Assembly: GCA_024529925.1 (NCBI GenBank)
Contig: JAFEUB010000792.1
Span: 434,001-498,000, forward strand
DNA: 64,000 bases
Reading direction: 5' to 3'
Source of the DNA: Ophthalmolycus amberensis
Lineage: Eukaryota > Chordata > Actinopteri > Perciformes > Zoarcidae
Shown piece by piece: positions 51,808 to 63,246 of the stretch. The notes beneath the pieces were generated by a model. That model saw only the letters and a program-made list of their open reading frames with translations, had not been told where the DNA came from and ran no database searches. The translations under genes and the position numbers were made by a program. How positions within the stretch are numbered: position 1 is the first letter of the stretch; every line of letters starts with the position of its first letter.

Positions 51808-52207
51808 CGATTTTTCCTTTTTTTTGTTACCCTCATGCAGCGCTCTCCTTCTTACTACTTGTAACTGCTTCACTGACTCACCCTATGCACTGAACTGCAG
51901 GTCTCATTATTTCACTACACATCTCTAAAGGTTTTAAGGTCATCCAGCATGGGATGAAAATGATGCCAGACTGGGTTGATTACTCTGGTGCTTCACTGCT
52001 TTCAGCCAGCAAATCGTGTTTTTGTTGAGTTTTCATGATAAATGACATTTTCTTCGATCTCGCTGTCCATTTTCTTGCCCACCATCAATCCCATTTATCT
52101 TTATGTCCTTAATCATACCCTGTCGTCTCAAATGCCCAATTGTTGGAAAATTCAAGGAAACGATTAAATTACTGGCCATAGTCGTTAAAGCAATGAAACT
52201 GTCACAG
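51808..52207. repeat. Large direct repeat, copy 2
   Basis: Second copy of 50812-51243 in the same orientation, with many substitutions and small indels. Beyond both copies, shorter matches continue: 51285-51320 with 53448-53480 (CCAACCATCAA.GCTA..T.TATAGAC), and 51520-51570 with 53817-53870 (CCAAAACTGCA...AGCTCA.AATCATGTGCACAT). The original unit was therefore probably over 0.8 kb, and copy 2 was later interrupted. Confidence 0.75.
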
Positions 52208-53440
52208 GGAAATGTGTCTGTCCAAATCAGTATGAAGGCTGTGAAGATGCCAACAGGGCTTATATAGAAACTGTTCTAAAGCTCAGCCTCTGCATAGGCT
52301 GTGAGATAAGTTATAAGTTCACAGCGCTAAATGTCTTCCAGAGGTACTCGTATTATTCACTAAATATTCACTATTGGCAAAGTCCCATACATTGTTTTCA
52401 TAGATAATAACTTTGATCTCTTTGTTTTGCATATACCAAACAATTAAACGTGCCTCAAAATATGTGTTGTGCAAATGTGAGGAAAATTCAACTTTAAAAA
52501 ACAGTGGTTCTGAATTGTTGACCTGGTGATTGTGCTAAAAAAATAAATGGATCACCAAAGTCATCCTGAGGGGGACATGAATGTCTGCACTCATGTCAAC
52601 TACATGGTGTTGAAATAGGAATAACTCAAGGCATCACTTAAATTGGCATGAATCATCCTCTAAGGAGCACAAGTGTCTGATACATTTACATGAATCTTTC
52701 CAGCAGTGGCTGACGTATGTCAGTCTGGACCAAAGTGGGGACTGACTGACCAGCAGTGTAGTAAAAGTAATGTGCTCTTACATGCAAATGTGGGGCTCTG
52801 TATGTTAATATTTCTGTGCTATATAGTCGTGCTGTGTGGTTCTATACCTCAGGTATGGAAACAGCTTTCTCAAAAGGAGTCGACAGGCTGCAGTCTCCTC
52901 CCACCTCAGTAAGAGAACTGTATACTGCCTCCTCAAAACAGATTGAGAGGAGACGATTACTATTGTTGAAGCCTGTCCAAACTTCACCCACAGATGCAGT
53001 ATTTTTCCTACTCACTGTATTCAACCCGACTCAAACCTTATCCAGATTGTGCTTGCATATTGATCTTAGAATTATGGCGCTCTAAGAGTTTCCCCGTACA
53101 GTTAAGACAAGATCCTGATATAGATAAAAGTTATTCACAAAGCATCTTAGCCCCAAGGGGAAACCTATTAGGAGTATGGAGGAGGGCTTTCAAAAGGCTT
53201 ATGAGTTACTTAAGCATCGGAGAATATGTTGGAAAGACAGAGGTAAGAGAAATATTGTCAAAATGCTGGATGACAGTGAATAAATTAAAAAGGTAAAGGT
53301 TAGATCATGCAGGGATCATATTTGTGGTCAATCTCATCGCGCTCACATCTCCCATCCAAACGCAATAATGCTATGACACCAGAAACAAAAGGTGGTCACA
53401 ACACTAAGATATCTGGCAATGGTGTTCTCTGGTTCATAGG
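52208..53440. other. Segment interrupting the second copy of the large direct repeat
   Basis: Copy 1 continues from 51243 to a block at about 51285, but in copy 2 the matching block only resumes at about 53445. The ~1.2 kb between is extra sequence. It holds a percomorph repeat fragment (52519-52612) and otherwise unrecognised DNA. No inverted-repeat ends or target duplications were found. Confidence 0.5.
52519..52612 (+). repeat. Dispersed percomorph repeat fragment (GGATCACCAAAG type)
   Basis: GACCTGGTGATTGTGCTAAA is followed by ATGGATCACCAAAGTCATCC and GAGGGGGACATGAATGTCTG. From memory this is a common percomorph repeat whose consensus runs GACCTGGTGATGG.GCTAGA...GGATCACCAAAGT...GACATGAATGTCTG. 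A related fragment lies at 54800-54862. Confidence 0.55.
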
Positions 53441-54475
53441 TTAACATGCCAACCATCAATGCTATTTATATAGACCGACCAGCAATCACAGAAACTGATG
53501 AACGCTGAGCCATTTTTACCACGTTAATATCATATTGATTAAGGCCAAAAATGACCAGCATTTTAAATAAACATAAACAAATCATCTTAATAACTATGAG
53601 TATGTAAATAGGCTACTGCGACTTTTAAAAGGAGGCCTAAGGCTTATTTAAAAGATGGTCATTGCATAAAGTAGTATCCATAATTTCACAACGTCTGAAT
53701 AGAGACTTAAGTCTGTGATAATACCTATAGATTATGCCCATTATCAATAAGAGAGCGCCTCTTTCTTTTTTCAGATCAACCAATCACACCTCTTTAAAAG
53801 AACGCATTGAATACTGCCTCTGCTTCCCAAAACTGCATAATTAAGGAGCTCATAATCATGTGCACATGCACACTGAATTAGCATTTGCATTTAGAAAGTA
53901 TGATTGAATATTAAAAAGGGTGAACCGTTTAGATACTTGTGCAGTATTTATGAAGTCAAACTAGTCAACTTATCCTTTCTATCTTCTTCTGTCTACCTTC
54001 CACACATATTTGTTTCAGTCTATTGGTACTATTTTCTGGGATAAAATGAAGAAAAAAAAAATCATAAAAGAGCATCAATTCATATCATTGTGCATACGTT
54101 TTCTATTTATTCCTGATTATTGCATTTATACTCGCACCACCAATGTGCTGGTAGAGTCTAATTAGCTTTTCTGGATAAATGAATTGGAATTGTTTCCTCA
54201 GGGCTATATGAATGGGAGGGATTTGTTATTGCTTGAGCTGTTATGTGTTCCGAATGTATGATTTATAATATGCCTTTTATTTTCTCAATTGCACCTCCAC
54301 TCAGTGAATGCAGTCATATGTAATAATGACCAAGCATTTCCTTAGTGATGTACTTAGGGCTACGCGTCCCACAAATACCTTTCTAAAATGTTCTACAAAT
54401 GATCATTTACTGTATTAAGAGTGTCTCATTCATGGCCTCTCGGTGCTTTTCCTCCGTCTAACTCTTGTCACAACG

Positions 54476-54560
54476 CAGGAGTTTCAGGATTGGACCCAAA
54501 CAGATGAACTGATTAAGGCAGCAGAAAGAGTTCAATGATTTATTCTAAAAATTAACTTAC
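54476..54560. repeat. Possible repeat edge
   Basis: CAGGAGTTTCAGGATTGGAC followed by CCAAACAGATGAACTG and AATGATTTATTCT resembles the edge of a fish retroelement-associated repeat. This is a weak resemblance from memory. Confidence 0.25.
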
Positions 54561-54799
54561 AGTCCAAATAAGTTAATAAAAAAGTATGCATTCACGTCCC
54601 ATAATGCATGTTACTAACTTGGCTTCTTCCCCTGAGTCTCTTTACTTTTTCGCCTCGCAGGTTTCCATCGTTCATGGTTATACCCGGACAGTGGTTGTGC
54701 AACTGAGCTGTGGCCCTACCAGATAGTCACTGCTATTATTTGTCACATTTCCCTTGAAATCAAAAAGGTCAACCTTATTGTGGTACTCTGGGATCTTTA

Positions 54800-54862
54800 A
54801 GGGGATCACCAAAGATTCATCCTCTGGAGACCATAAATGTCTGTACAATTAATTAAATGGCA
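54800..54862 (+). repeat. Dispersed percomorph repeat fragment (second copy)
   Basis: GGGGATCACCAAAGATTCAT, then CCTCTGGAGACCATAAATGT and CTGTACAATT. It is the same repeat family as 52519-52612, more degraded. Confidence 0.5.
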
Positions 54863-55407
54863 AAGATTCGTTGCATGCAAATTTGTAAGAGAGAAGATGA
54901 ACCAATTCACATTTGATGATTACTTTATCGACTAGATTGCATATCAAACTAATGAAAGAAAACATTTCTATGTCATATTTCTTTTTGATTACCACTACAC
55001 CTTCCAAAGCAATCTAACCTAATTCAATGTCAATAATTTGCTAAATTCTAATTTGAAAGGCCAATACTTTTCAAAGTGCTGCTATATTTAAAGCTGTGAA
55101 TCTGTATTACAGTTACTGTGGAGGGAATGTGAATAAGTGTGACTTGAGGTATAGAAATAAAGTTTTACTGAAGTGTCTTGAATTGTATCTGCTAGTCTCA
55201 TCTTAGGCATGCTATTTGGTACATGTGAAACTCGCAGAAGTGTTTGGCCAAGAAAATGCAAAAAGTTGAACAAAAATGCATTATTTCCTGTGGTTAAATG
55301 CCATGCTTCACAGCCACTTCATGCATCGTGTTTGTTTTGAGCTTAATTTCAAACAGCCCGATTTTTAAAGCATATCTTAAGGCTATGTCTCTTCTCAAGG
55401 ACTACTC

Positions 55408-55445
55408 TCACTGGCTTTTTGAAGCTTTTCAAAAAAAGCCAGTGA
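55408..55445. repeat. 38-bp perfect-arm hairpin
   Basis: TCACTGGCTTTTTGAA (55408-55423) pairs with TTCAAAAAAAGCCAGTGA downstream; the right arm has two extra A. The loop is about four bases around AGCTT. No terminator-like function is expected in this genome; it may be a relic of an inverted-repeat element. Confidence 0.8.
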
Positions 55446-55604
55446 AAGAGCCACACCAAGGTTAACACAGCTGCATCGAGTTGAACCTATTAGCCCCGTT
55501 AACTAGCTTCAGTGTTCAGGGCCGACAGCAACCTGACGGACCTATGTTTAAGGTGTAATGTGATAATGGTTGTTTAACTATGCATTCAGAATCAGTATGT
55601 CTGA

Positions 55605-56033
55605 TTAATTGCTTATCAGAGTGACGGCCAGTGGAAAGAAGCTGTTCCTGTGTCTGGTGGTTTTGACGTACAGTGCTCTGTAGTGCCGAATAGAGGGGAG
55701 GAGTTGGAACAGCTTGTGTCCAGAGTGTGATGGGTCTGCAGTGATCTTTCCTGCCTGTTTCCTGACTCTGGAGGTGAACAAGTCCAGGATGGACGGCAGG
55801 CTGGCACCAATGATTTTTTCTGCAGACCTGACAATCTGTTGCAGTCTGTTGCTGTCGTTTTTAGTGGCTAAGCCAAACCACACAGTGATAGAGGAACAGA
55901 GAACAGACTTGATGATGGCTGAGTAAAACAGATTCAGCAGCTCCTGAGGCAGGTTGAACTCCCTGAGCTGGTGCAGGAAGTACATCCTCTGCTGGGCCTT
56001 TTTTCTGATGTTGTTGATGTTGGAGGTCAGCAC
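55605..56033 (-). pseudogene. L2-like LINE ORF2, C-terminal part
   Basis: The minus-strand frame of 142 codons reads NNIRKKAQQRMYFLHQLREF, LLNLFYSAIIKSVLCSSITV, RSAEKIIGASLPSILDLFTS, KITADPSHSGHKLFQLLPS and RHRNSFFPLAVTLISN. This is the thumb and C-terminal region of L2/CR1-group LINE reverse transcriptases (AQQR.YFL..LR.F, IIGA.LPS, DPSHPGH.LF.LLPS..RYR, NSFFP.A). It is well preserved, so this copy is younger than the + strand LINE at 49-50.8 kb. The catalytic palm is absent: on the minus strand, the sequence before it shows RRKIRKAPG, the start of the RT domain, and then jumps straight to this part. Confidence 0.85.
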
Positions 56034-56260
56034 AGTTGTGGCCTGGAGCCTTCCTGATCTTCCGTCTGTGAAAGAGCCAACTCACATCCTCTTCGCTTAT
56101 CAAACCTGCCGTAGAACACGTTCAGGTCGTCAGCCAGTTGGTGATTCTCCTCAGTGTGTGTGTGTGTGTGTGGGGGGGGGGTTCCTGTAGTTAGTGAGTA
56201 CTTGCAGGCCTCTCCACATTGACGAGGGGTCGTTGGCTGAAAACATTTTTTGCCAGCTTT
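56034..56260 (-). pseudogene. L2-like LINE ORF2, region before the RT core (frameshifted)
   Basis: Continuing on the minus strand, pieces read SYTEKLAKNVFSANDPSS and MWRGLQVLTNYRN, then after a (CA)n/C-run interruption NHQLADDLNVFYGRFDKR and VSWLFHRRKIRKAPG. This is the usual order between the endonuclease-RT linker and the RT domain in L2-like elements. The simple repeat at 56155-56181 lies within the coding path. The RT core is deleted after KAPG. Confidence 0.7.
56155..56181. repeat. (TG)n-G10 repeat inside a LINE remnant
   Basis: (TG)9 running into 10 G, placed within the minus-strand L2-like coding region, so it arose or expanded after that LINE inserted. Confidence 0.95.
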
Positions 56261-56605
56261 TCAGTGTAGCTTCTCTTTGCTACCTTGATCTCTCAACTGA
56301 CACCTTGTCAGTGTGTTTCTGGCCTGGTTGTACAGGATCCTGTCCCCACTTCTGTCGGCCTCCTCCTTAGCCCGACGAGGCTGCCCGAGTCTTACAGTAA
56401 ACCAGGGTTTATTGTTGTTGTACGTGCAGAAGGTTTTAGTCGGCACGTATATATCCTCACAAAAACTGATGTACGATGTCACAGTGTCAGTGAGCTCACC
56501 CAGGTCTGTAGCAGCAGCCTCAAAAACACTCCAATCAGTGCAGACAAAGCAGGACTGTAACTCCAGCTTTGCCTTGTTGGTCCATCTCCGCACAGACTTG
56601 ACCAC
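56261..56605 (-). pseudogene. L2-like LINE ORF2, linker region
   Basis: An open minus-strand frame of 114 codons with VKSVRRWTNKAKLELQSCF, CTDWSVFEAAATDLGELTDT, SYISFCEDIYVPTKTFCTYN, NKPWFTVRLGQPRRAKEEAD and RILYNQARNTLTRCQ. It matches the linker between endonuclease and RT in fish L2-like LINEs (W...A...L..CF..TDW..F, NNKPW.T..L..L...KE.A). It is preceded on its 5' side, within about 15 bases, by the endonuclease start, so most of the endonuclease domain is missing. Confidence 0.8.
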
Positions 56606-56619
56606 AGGCTTTGCAGATT

Positions 56620-56928
56620 TTAGCTTCTGCCTGTCGGGCTTATGCGGTCAGCTCGGAGGAGTTGGAAGCCCGGCAGATGTAGTGCGCTGTCCGGGATGTG
56701 CTCACCAAGCCAGGTTTCAATGAAACACAGGGCGGCAGATCTGATAAAGTCCGTGTTTGCTTTGTTGAGGAGCAGCAGTTCATCCATCCTGTTCGCCAGA
56801 GAGCGGACGTTCATCCAGATGGATTGACGGGAGCGCAGTTCGGAATCCCTGCTGACACAGTTTAATGAGCGCTCCTGCATTCTTGTTATTCCACTGCACA
56901 TGGACTTTATTGTAAAGAAACTACGCAT
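56620..56928 (-). pseudogene. L2-like LINE ORF2, endonuclease N-terminus
   Basis: A minus-strand frame of 102 codons includes NVRSLANRMDELLLLNKANT, then SAALCFIETWLGEHIPDSAL and HLPGFQLLRADR. This is the beginning of the apurinic-type endonuclease domain of LINEs: the N.RSL..K.DEL block and the ETWL motif with the conserved catalytic Glu. It breaks off after RADR, before the central catalytic motifs. Together with 55605-56605 it forms one minus-strand element of about 1.3 kb, with at least two internal deletions. Confidence 0.8.
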
Positions 56929-57069
56929 AATACATTACAGAAACCCTGAACAATCCTAACAGTCAATGGTATGTCATTGTTTGGAATAAAATGTCCTTCA
57001 AATATCAAACCTATTCATGCAATACAGTTCTGGGTAGCTCAGGAGCTGTGTTCAACTTATTTTTTGGGG

Positions 57070-57299
57070 TGAGTTTGTATGTTCTCTTAGTGTCTGCATG
57101 GGTTTCCCCCTACAGCCCAGAGACATACAGGTTAGTTTAAATTCTCTGTGTGAGTGCATTTGTCTCCGTGTTAGCCTTGTGATCGACTATTGACCTGTCC
57201 TGGGCTATAACCCGCATTCCACCCACTGCATACTGGGATAGGCTTCAACCCCCCTGACCCTGAACGGGATAAGCGGTTTAGTAAATGAATGGATGGATA
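57070..57299 (+). repeat. Abundant vertebrate/teleost repeat ending in GGATGGAT
   Basis: Carries GAGTTTGTATGTTCTC, TCTGCATGGGTTTCCCCC, CAGCCCAGAGACATACAGGT, CTGTCCTGGGCTATAACCCG, CATACTGGGATAGGCTTCAA and GATAAGCGGTTTAGTAAATG, ending in GAATGGATGGATAG. This block order is a very common interspersed repeat of fish genomes, recalled from memory. It contains no coding potential of its own. Confidence 0.65.
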
Positions 57300-60298
57300 G
57301 TTTGGAAAGTCATTGTAGGATAAACAATCAACAAAAACTGAAATTGTATTATGCTTTTCCCTGGCATGAATTTGAAACAAAGACATACTGCCCAGGGCTA
57401 TTACTTTATCTTAAACCAACCCAGACAGTGCAGCTGAGCTGAGCCAATGCAGTGTGATGTTTGGAAATATTGTCCACTGATTTCACAAGTTGTCATGTTA
57501 GCTTATCTCTTGTTTACAAGGTTCACATTCCCCACAACCCTAACTTCGTCCTTCGTGATATTTCTGGAACCACTTGAATCTCATTGACCAGCTGGTGGGC
57601 TAGTCAACCAGACATTGTTCAGACCCACTGGACATTTACATTGTAGTGAAGATCCCAAAGTTTCCAAAGATACCAGGTATGACAAAAAGGATGAAATACA
57701 GCACCAGTCATCTGCCACTGGCATTTAGACAGACTTGGACAGGTGATACAAATCAGGTCTGAGACAAACGCATCTACACAATCAAGAAATGAACCAGTAC
57801 AAACCAGAAACAAGAGTGAGAAAAAGAAAACATCTTGCATGTATATATCAAAAATAATCCATAATACAAATCTATATCTTTGCAAAATTACTACAAATCA
57901 ATATTAAAGAAGATGGAATAACACCTGGTTGTGTTGCGCCAGCGTTTACACTGCAGAGGACTTATCGTGTATACTGCCTTTTCAATTCAGCGGGTTTCAC
58001 ACACATCTTCACTGATTTGGTAACACCTCTGACACACTCACCAAATGTGAGAAAAAAAACTGCAGCACATTGCACACAGTTTCAGATCGTCTCAAGGACA
58101 CATGTTGTCCAACATACAAACATGTAGCAAAACGTTGCACACTGTAAATGCATATATGGAATCCAGTTTGGACAGAATGTTTTGTATTGAATCAGTTAAA
58201 GTTGTATTTTTGGTACCCTTATATTTAAATCAGAAAACAAAACTTAAGTTAATGCTAGAAAATTATTTTTCAAGTTCTCCTCCCCTGCAGCAATAAATCA
58301 AAATCTCTTAATGCAGAAAGCATTGAATTATAGGTTAAAAATTATAATGCAGGTTTCATTTCATGGCCTATTTTAAAAACAACTTGTTGCTGTGGAAAGC
58401 AGTGGTTAGGGATTATTATGTTTTTAAAGAAAGAGCGATTGGCAGCGGATGGTGGAGTAAGTCGTACACACAGGGACAGCATCGGGGCAAACACATACAG
58501 AACATTGTGAGAGTGAGCACAAGTACTCAGCTCAGAGGTTGTTAAAGATGAGACAGGGGCAGAATAAACTTGTATAAAAACAGAGGCACGAAAACAAAAG
58601 GAAAAGATACATTGATAAAGTGTCAGTGAAGCAGAAATGTAGTCAAAATATCAAGAGGGAAGGAATCACAATAAGTATGGAGGTTTGAAAGATGAGAGGA
58701 CAGACAATAACTCCATAAATATCTTGATGCAAAAATAAGTAGAAAATCAGGTAGACGTGAGAGCAAATATTAGAATTGTGAGTATGAGAAAAGAAGAGGG
58801 TTGAATCCATTCTTAGAGATGACAACAGCTTACTGCAAGTTTTGCCGTTTGGCGATGAGAATCTATAAGTATACCACCATGATGGTGTTATACACAAGAC
58901 AAATGCAGCCCCTTTCAGAAATGCCAGATTAGTACTTGACACGAACAGTGGAGCAAAAGACATGTCCCATCTTTTAATGGTGGAAAAGGGGATTAAGAGT
59001 TGGAGAAAAACTAGGCGGGCTTTGACTGTGTGGGAAGTCGATAATTACTCTATTACCAGAGAGCTGTTTGAAATGCTTTGTTTTAACTTTTTTCTGGAAC
59101 TAATCAGTTGCTGATAAAGTTTTGACGAGTGTTATTTCATTTTAGAGCATGGAAATGGCTATACAGTATATCCAACATAATGGTCTTAGCCCCTTTACAC
59201 TTTCCCAATTAATTTGTTGCCTACTCACCACAGGGGATTGCGCAGGTGCACTTATCACACACAAATAACAGTACGAGGATACGTTGCATTGGAACCATGC
59301 GCACAGGAACATATTTTCAGGGAAGCTGCCCTGGACACGCGCATGCACAGGACAGCATGCACATAATAATACATAATATTATAGCAGTATAGTCTGATTG
59401 GAATGCGACTACCGGTACATTAGAATTTAGATTGCATGGATATCTTTTATTACCTGTCGAGACTGCGGCACCTGTATTGTTTGCACCTTGAGTGTCCTGT
59501 GCGTTTATATTTGGCAAACTGTGGTCCTGGAGACACCTTCTGTGTCTCCCTCCCCCACAAACACACACACTTTACACGTTAGGCGTCACAGCTGGTGGGT
59601 GAGATCTCATCTCAAGTTTAAAAATCAGCCATTAATGGTACAACTGGGACATGATATATAAGCACTCTTAATTCAATCCAGTACAAATTCACCTTGTTCA
59701 GAATCCGAGTAGCTCTGTACCTTCATCTGACCAACAGGAAAACAGACCATGCAAGACTCTTTGATATGTCCTGTCAGTGTAAAGGGTTAAAAATGGAGTG
59801 TGGACAAAAGCAATGGCACACTCTCTTCTGCCATACTAATGGGCTGCTTTGAGGCACAAAAAGCTGGGTTCTCAGCTCACCATGGTAACTGATAATAGGA
59901 AGGTTTGCCTCATCTTAACGTCCCCATTTGCCACTTTCCCTTTTCTGCTGTAAAGATGAGCATTTATGTCATGCCATTATCACTCTGCTCAATAGTTTAA
60001 TATAGTTGAAATATCAAAAAGTAAAATGCTTGTCAAGGTATTACTGCAAAATGTAACAAAGTCCATGTTAATGTGTCAAAAGAAGAACAAATGTTAGGAG
60101 CGAAATAGGACTCCTTCATCCCTTGTAGCATAGGCCTACTATTAGAAGGTTGTTTTATTTTATGCGTCTCATGCAAAAAAAAAAAATGTGTTGAGTGACC
60201 TCAACTGTGAAAGTGCCAAGAAAAGTAAAGGGGAAAGCAATAGCCTTGACATTGTCTAAACCAGCTGGCTATCATATGGTGTTAGTAAAAAAACAAGT

Positions 60299-60324
60299 GT
60301 TTCTTTCTTTCAAAAGAAAGAAAC
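60299..60324. repeat. 26-bp near-perfect palindrome
   Basis: GTTTCTTTCTTT, a CA spacer, then AAAGAAAGAAAC. The arms are perfect over 12 bases, with purine/pyrimidine asymmetry in each arm. Confidence 0.9.
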
Positions 60325-61757
60325 GGGAAAGGATGCGTTTGACCAGAGTTTCATCAGACTGACTTACTTTTTTGTCTTACTTTCATCAGACAAAACAATT
60401 TACTGTCAAAAGATACATTGTAGGATTGTGCTTGTAAAACAAAAGAAGCATTTTGATGTCACAGTTTACGTTTACTGTCCTTTGAATTAACCCACGGACA
60501 AACATGGCTCCAAGTTAAATCAAAACGTTGCTCTAGCAAATGCAGATTGACCTCTGCCCTGAGGCAACTATCATCTATCATACCTGTCTTGTGGTGTGAT
60601 ACGAGAGTAAAACTTTGTCAAACTTCAATATCAGTTTTGAAGGTTACATTTCAGTAAATTTAAATATTCGTTTTTTCCTCTTAAAATGCTATTCGATATT
60701 TTTTTTAAATGAACATATTGTCAGGTAAACATATTTATCTTTTTAAAAGTACGAGCACCAGATTCAGTGACAGAGATGCATGTCTGTGACAATACTTATT
60801 TTGTACTGTAGCTAACATAAAGCACAGCTTCATTACAGATTAAGTTAAGACCACACTGCAGTGAGTCGTTTTCTTTCTCACTCTTCCACACTAGAAACAT
60901 TCTTCTAAAGAACAACTTGAGGAATAAAAGATGTCTCTTGTTTCAAAAAGGGCTGACAGGTGATGAACCAGAATAAATTTTTCATTTCTTTAGTTTTAAT
61001 GCATGCGTGCAGTAAAACATTCCTTTATTTAACACTGAGCTACATTTCTACTATATGTGGGTGTTTTGTTTGACATCGTAGTCGTTTTGGTCTTACCACT
61101 ACTAACGAGTTAGACATAATGAGTAAGTTAATTTCCATGCCAGTGTTGTGAGTGGTGGTTTTACAGTATTATCATGGGTTAATGAGCATGGCATACCACT
61201 GGGTGGATTTTGGCTCCCTTGCTAATAGTGTAGCTCCAACAGTGTAGCATTACTCTGGGGTGTCAATTAGAGTTAAAACCTTAAATTAAAAAAGTTTAAC
61301 TAATGTTTGTCAGACTGACAGTAATAATTGCTGTAGAAGCTTCATTCATGCAATAACCCCAACCCTTCTATATTTTAGAAGTTTTTGGTACAGATTTTAC
61401 TCACTAATGCTCACAGTTCCCAGTTACGTTATTTGAACTTTAATGCCAACTCTGATTCCAACTGACCGTGAAGCTTAGATCACTTTAAAGGGCCCATGTG
61501 TGGTCAGACTCTGGGTCTTATCCAAGGCATTTCTGTCTATACCTATAATAATATTCACATGTTTCCTGCATTCATGTACACGTCATTGTGATACTGTTAT
61601 TGATATTCGCTGACCATGCATTTGTCATATCTAAAACAGAAACATTTCAGAAAGAATTCTCAGCAGACTGTCACAAAAGCTTGACAATTCAATGGCATTA
61701 AGTCAGCTACTGGTTCTGGGTGGAGGTCACCAAGCATGAACACAGAGACTGAGCGAA

Positions 61758-61775
61758 AGAAAGAAAGAAAAGGAT
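61758..61775. repeat. (GAAA)n simple repeat
   Basis: Four GAAA/AAGA units, purine-only. Confidence 0.8.
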
Positions 61776-63061
61776 CAGCCTAACAATCCCTATAATTTTC
61801 CAGTTCAGTAGGAGGTTCGGATGTAGGAGTCGGTGGTGGGGAGAGAATGGACGAAACACAATGTAAAAGATGTGAGGGAGTGGCAGGAGACCTGGATCTG
61901 CTGCTGTGTAGAAGTCATTACTGATGAAAGCCTTTGTGCACGGCTAATATGCAGCTGTGCTCATCAAACACTTTCACGAAAACTTGATGTGGGCTTTCTC
62001 TATAATGCTTGCAATGTGACTACATGTGCAAATAAACATGGGGTTTATATTTCAGGGTCGAGACAGCACAAAGCGCAAAATAGAAAGGAGAGGCTCACAA
62101 ACAGCAAGGCAGATAACTGCATGCTGACTTGATTTTCTTGCTTTTGTGTTCACCACAGCTCCATGTCTGTCTTTGATAATTGACATATTATTATGTGTGC
62201 AGCATCCCCATTTCCATATATTTAAATGATTTAACACATCATTTGCAATTTAAGGTTTGGTTCATGATGAAGAATCCAATCTCCAACTAAACCGTTTCCC
62301 ATGACATGATCAAATGAATGTACTGTCTATATCATATTGTCTTGAATTGTTTTTCACTGTCTTGGTATTTTGTGAGCCTATATGCTCCACTCACTACACT
62401 TAGTTTTTTTCTTTGCTATACCATGTGACTTAAAGCTATAACAAATTGTAAAATGACAATGTGAAAACTGTGACAGTATAAAAAGGGGTCACTAGTTGTG
62501 ATGAACCTCGTGGTTTGCTGCACGCAAATGGCCAGAAGATAAATCGGGTATGAATAATCAATTCAATCCAAATACTGACAACAATGCTACGAAAGAGATC
62601 CATTATGCATGAGCTGTGATGGTTTTACTAATCTACAGAAATAAAACCTAACCAAGCTGAAGCTTGTAAATGTAAATAATCACATTATCTGCCTTACAGC
62701 CATTTGCCAGTCCAGTGAAACAGAAAGAAGCGGATCTCTAACTGAAGAAACATGCCTTTCAACTCAAATGCAAGGCTTACTAGAGAGAAAGACATCAGAT
62801 ATGGCACAAGCCTAAACAATTCCACCGATAACCTTCACACTGCAATGCCCCTGAGTAAATGTCAAATAATATCTGCTGTTTGCTCAGTGGAACTATTGCA
62901 TGCAATCTGCCCAAATTGAAGTGAGGAGCTGTGAGAAGTATATCTTGAAATGACGCTGTGAAGTTTCTGAAGAACAGACAAGATAACACATTGGTTGATT
63001 TCTTCATTTTCAAGTTATTTTGTCCATTTAAAAAAACGAAATAATAAAATTCTGTATTTAT

Positions 63062-63069
63062 TTATAAAT
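63062..63069. repeat. Left target-site duplication of the hAT element
   Basis: TTATAAAT precedes the element and matches ATATAAAT after its right end (7 of 8 bases). Eight-base target duplications are the hAT hallmark. Confidence 0.7.
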
Positions 63070-63246
63070 TAGTGCTGGGAAAGTTAATTGCGTTGTTATC
63101 GCATTAATTAATTAACGCTGACAATTTTAATTATTATTTTGAAACTCCGTTGCTCACTGGCAGCGGTGGAGGGAGGCTTCGGCAGACTACCTTGGATGCA
63201 GCATGTGGGATAAGTATAGATAAACAAAAGCAAGACAAGCTAACAA

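Larger units (their letters stand above)
53940..55407. other. Unannotated AT-rich non-coding DNA
   Basis: Two weak repeat fragments (54476-54560, 54800-54862) are the only recognisable content. Confidence 0.5.
57300..63061. other. Unannotated AT-rich non-coding DNA
   Basis: Nearly 6 kb with no supported gene or recognisable transposon. It contains a 26-bp palindrome at 60299 and a GAAA repeat at 61758. No exon-like GC-rich open segment is present. Confidence 0.55.
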
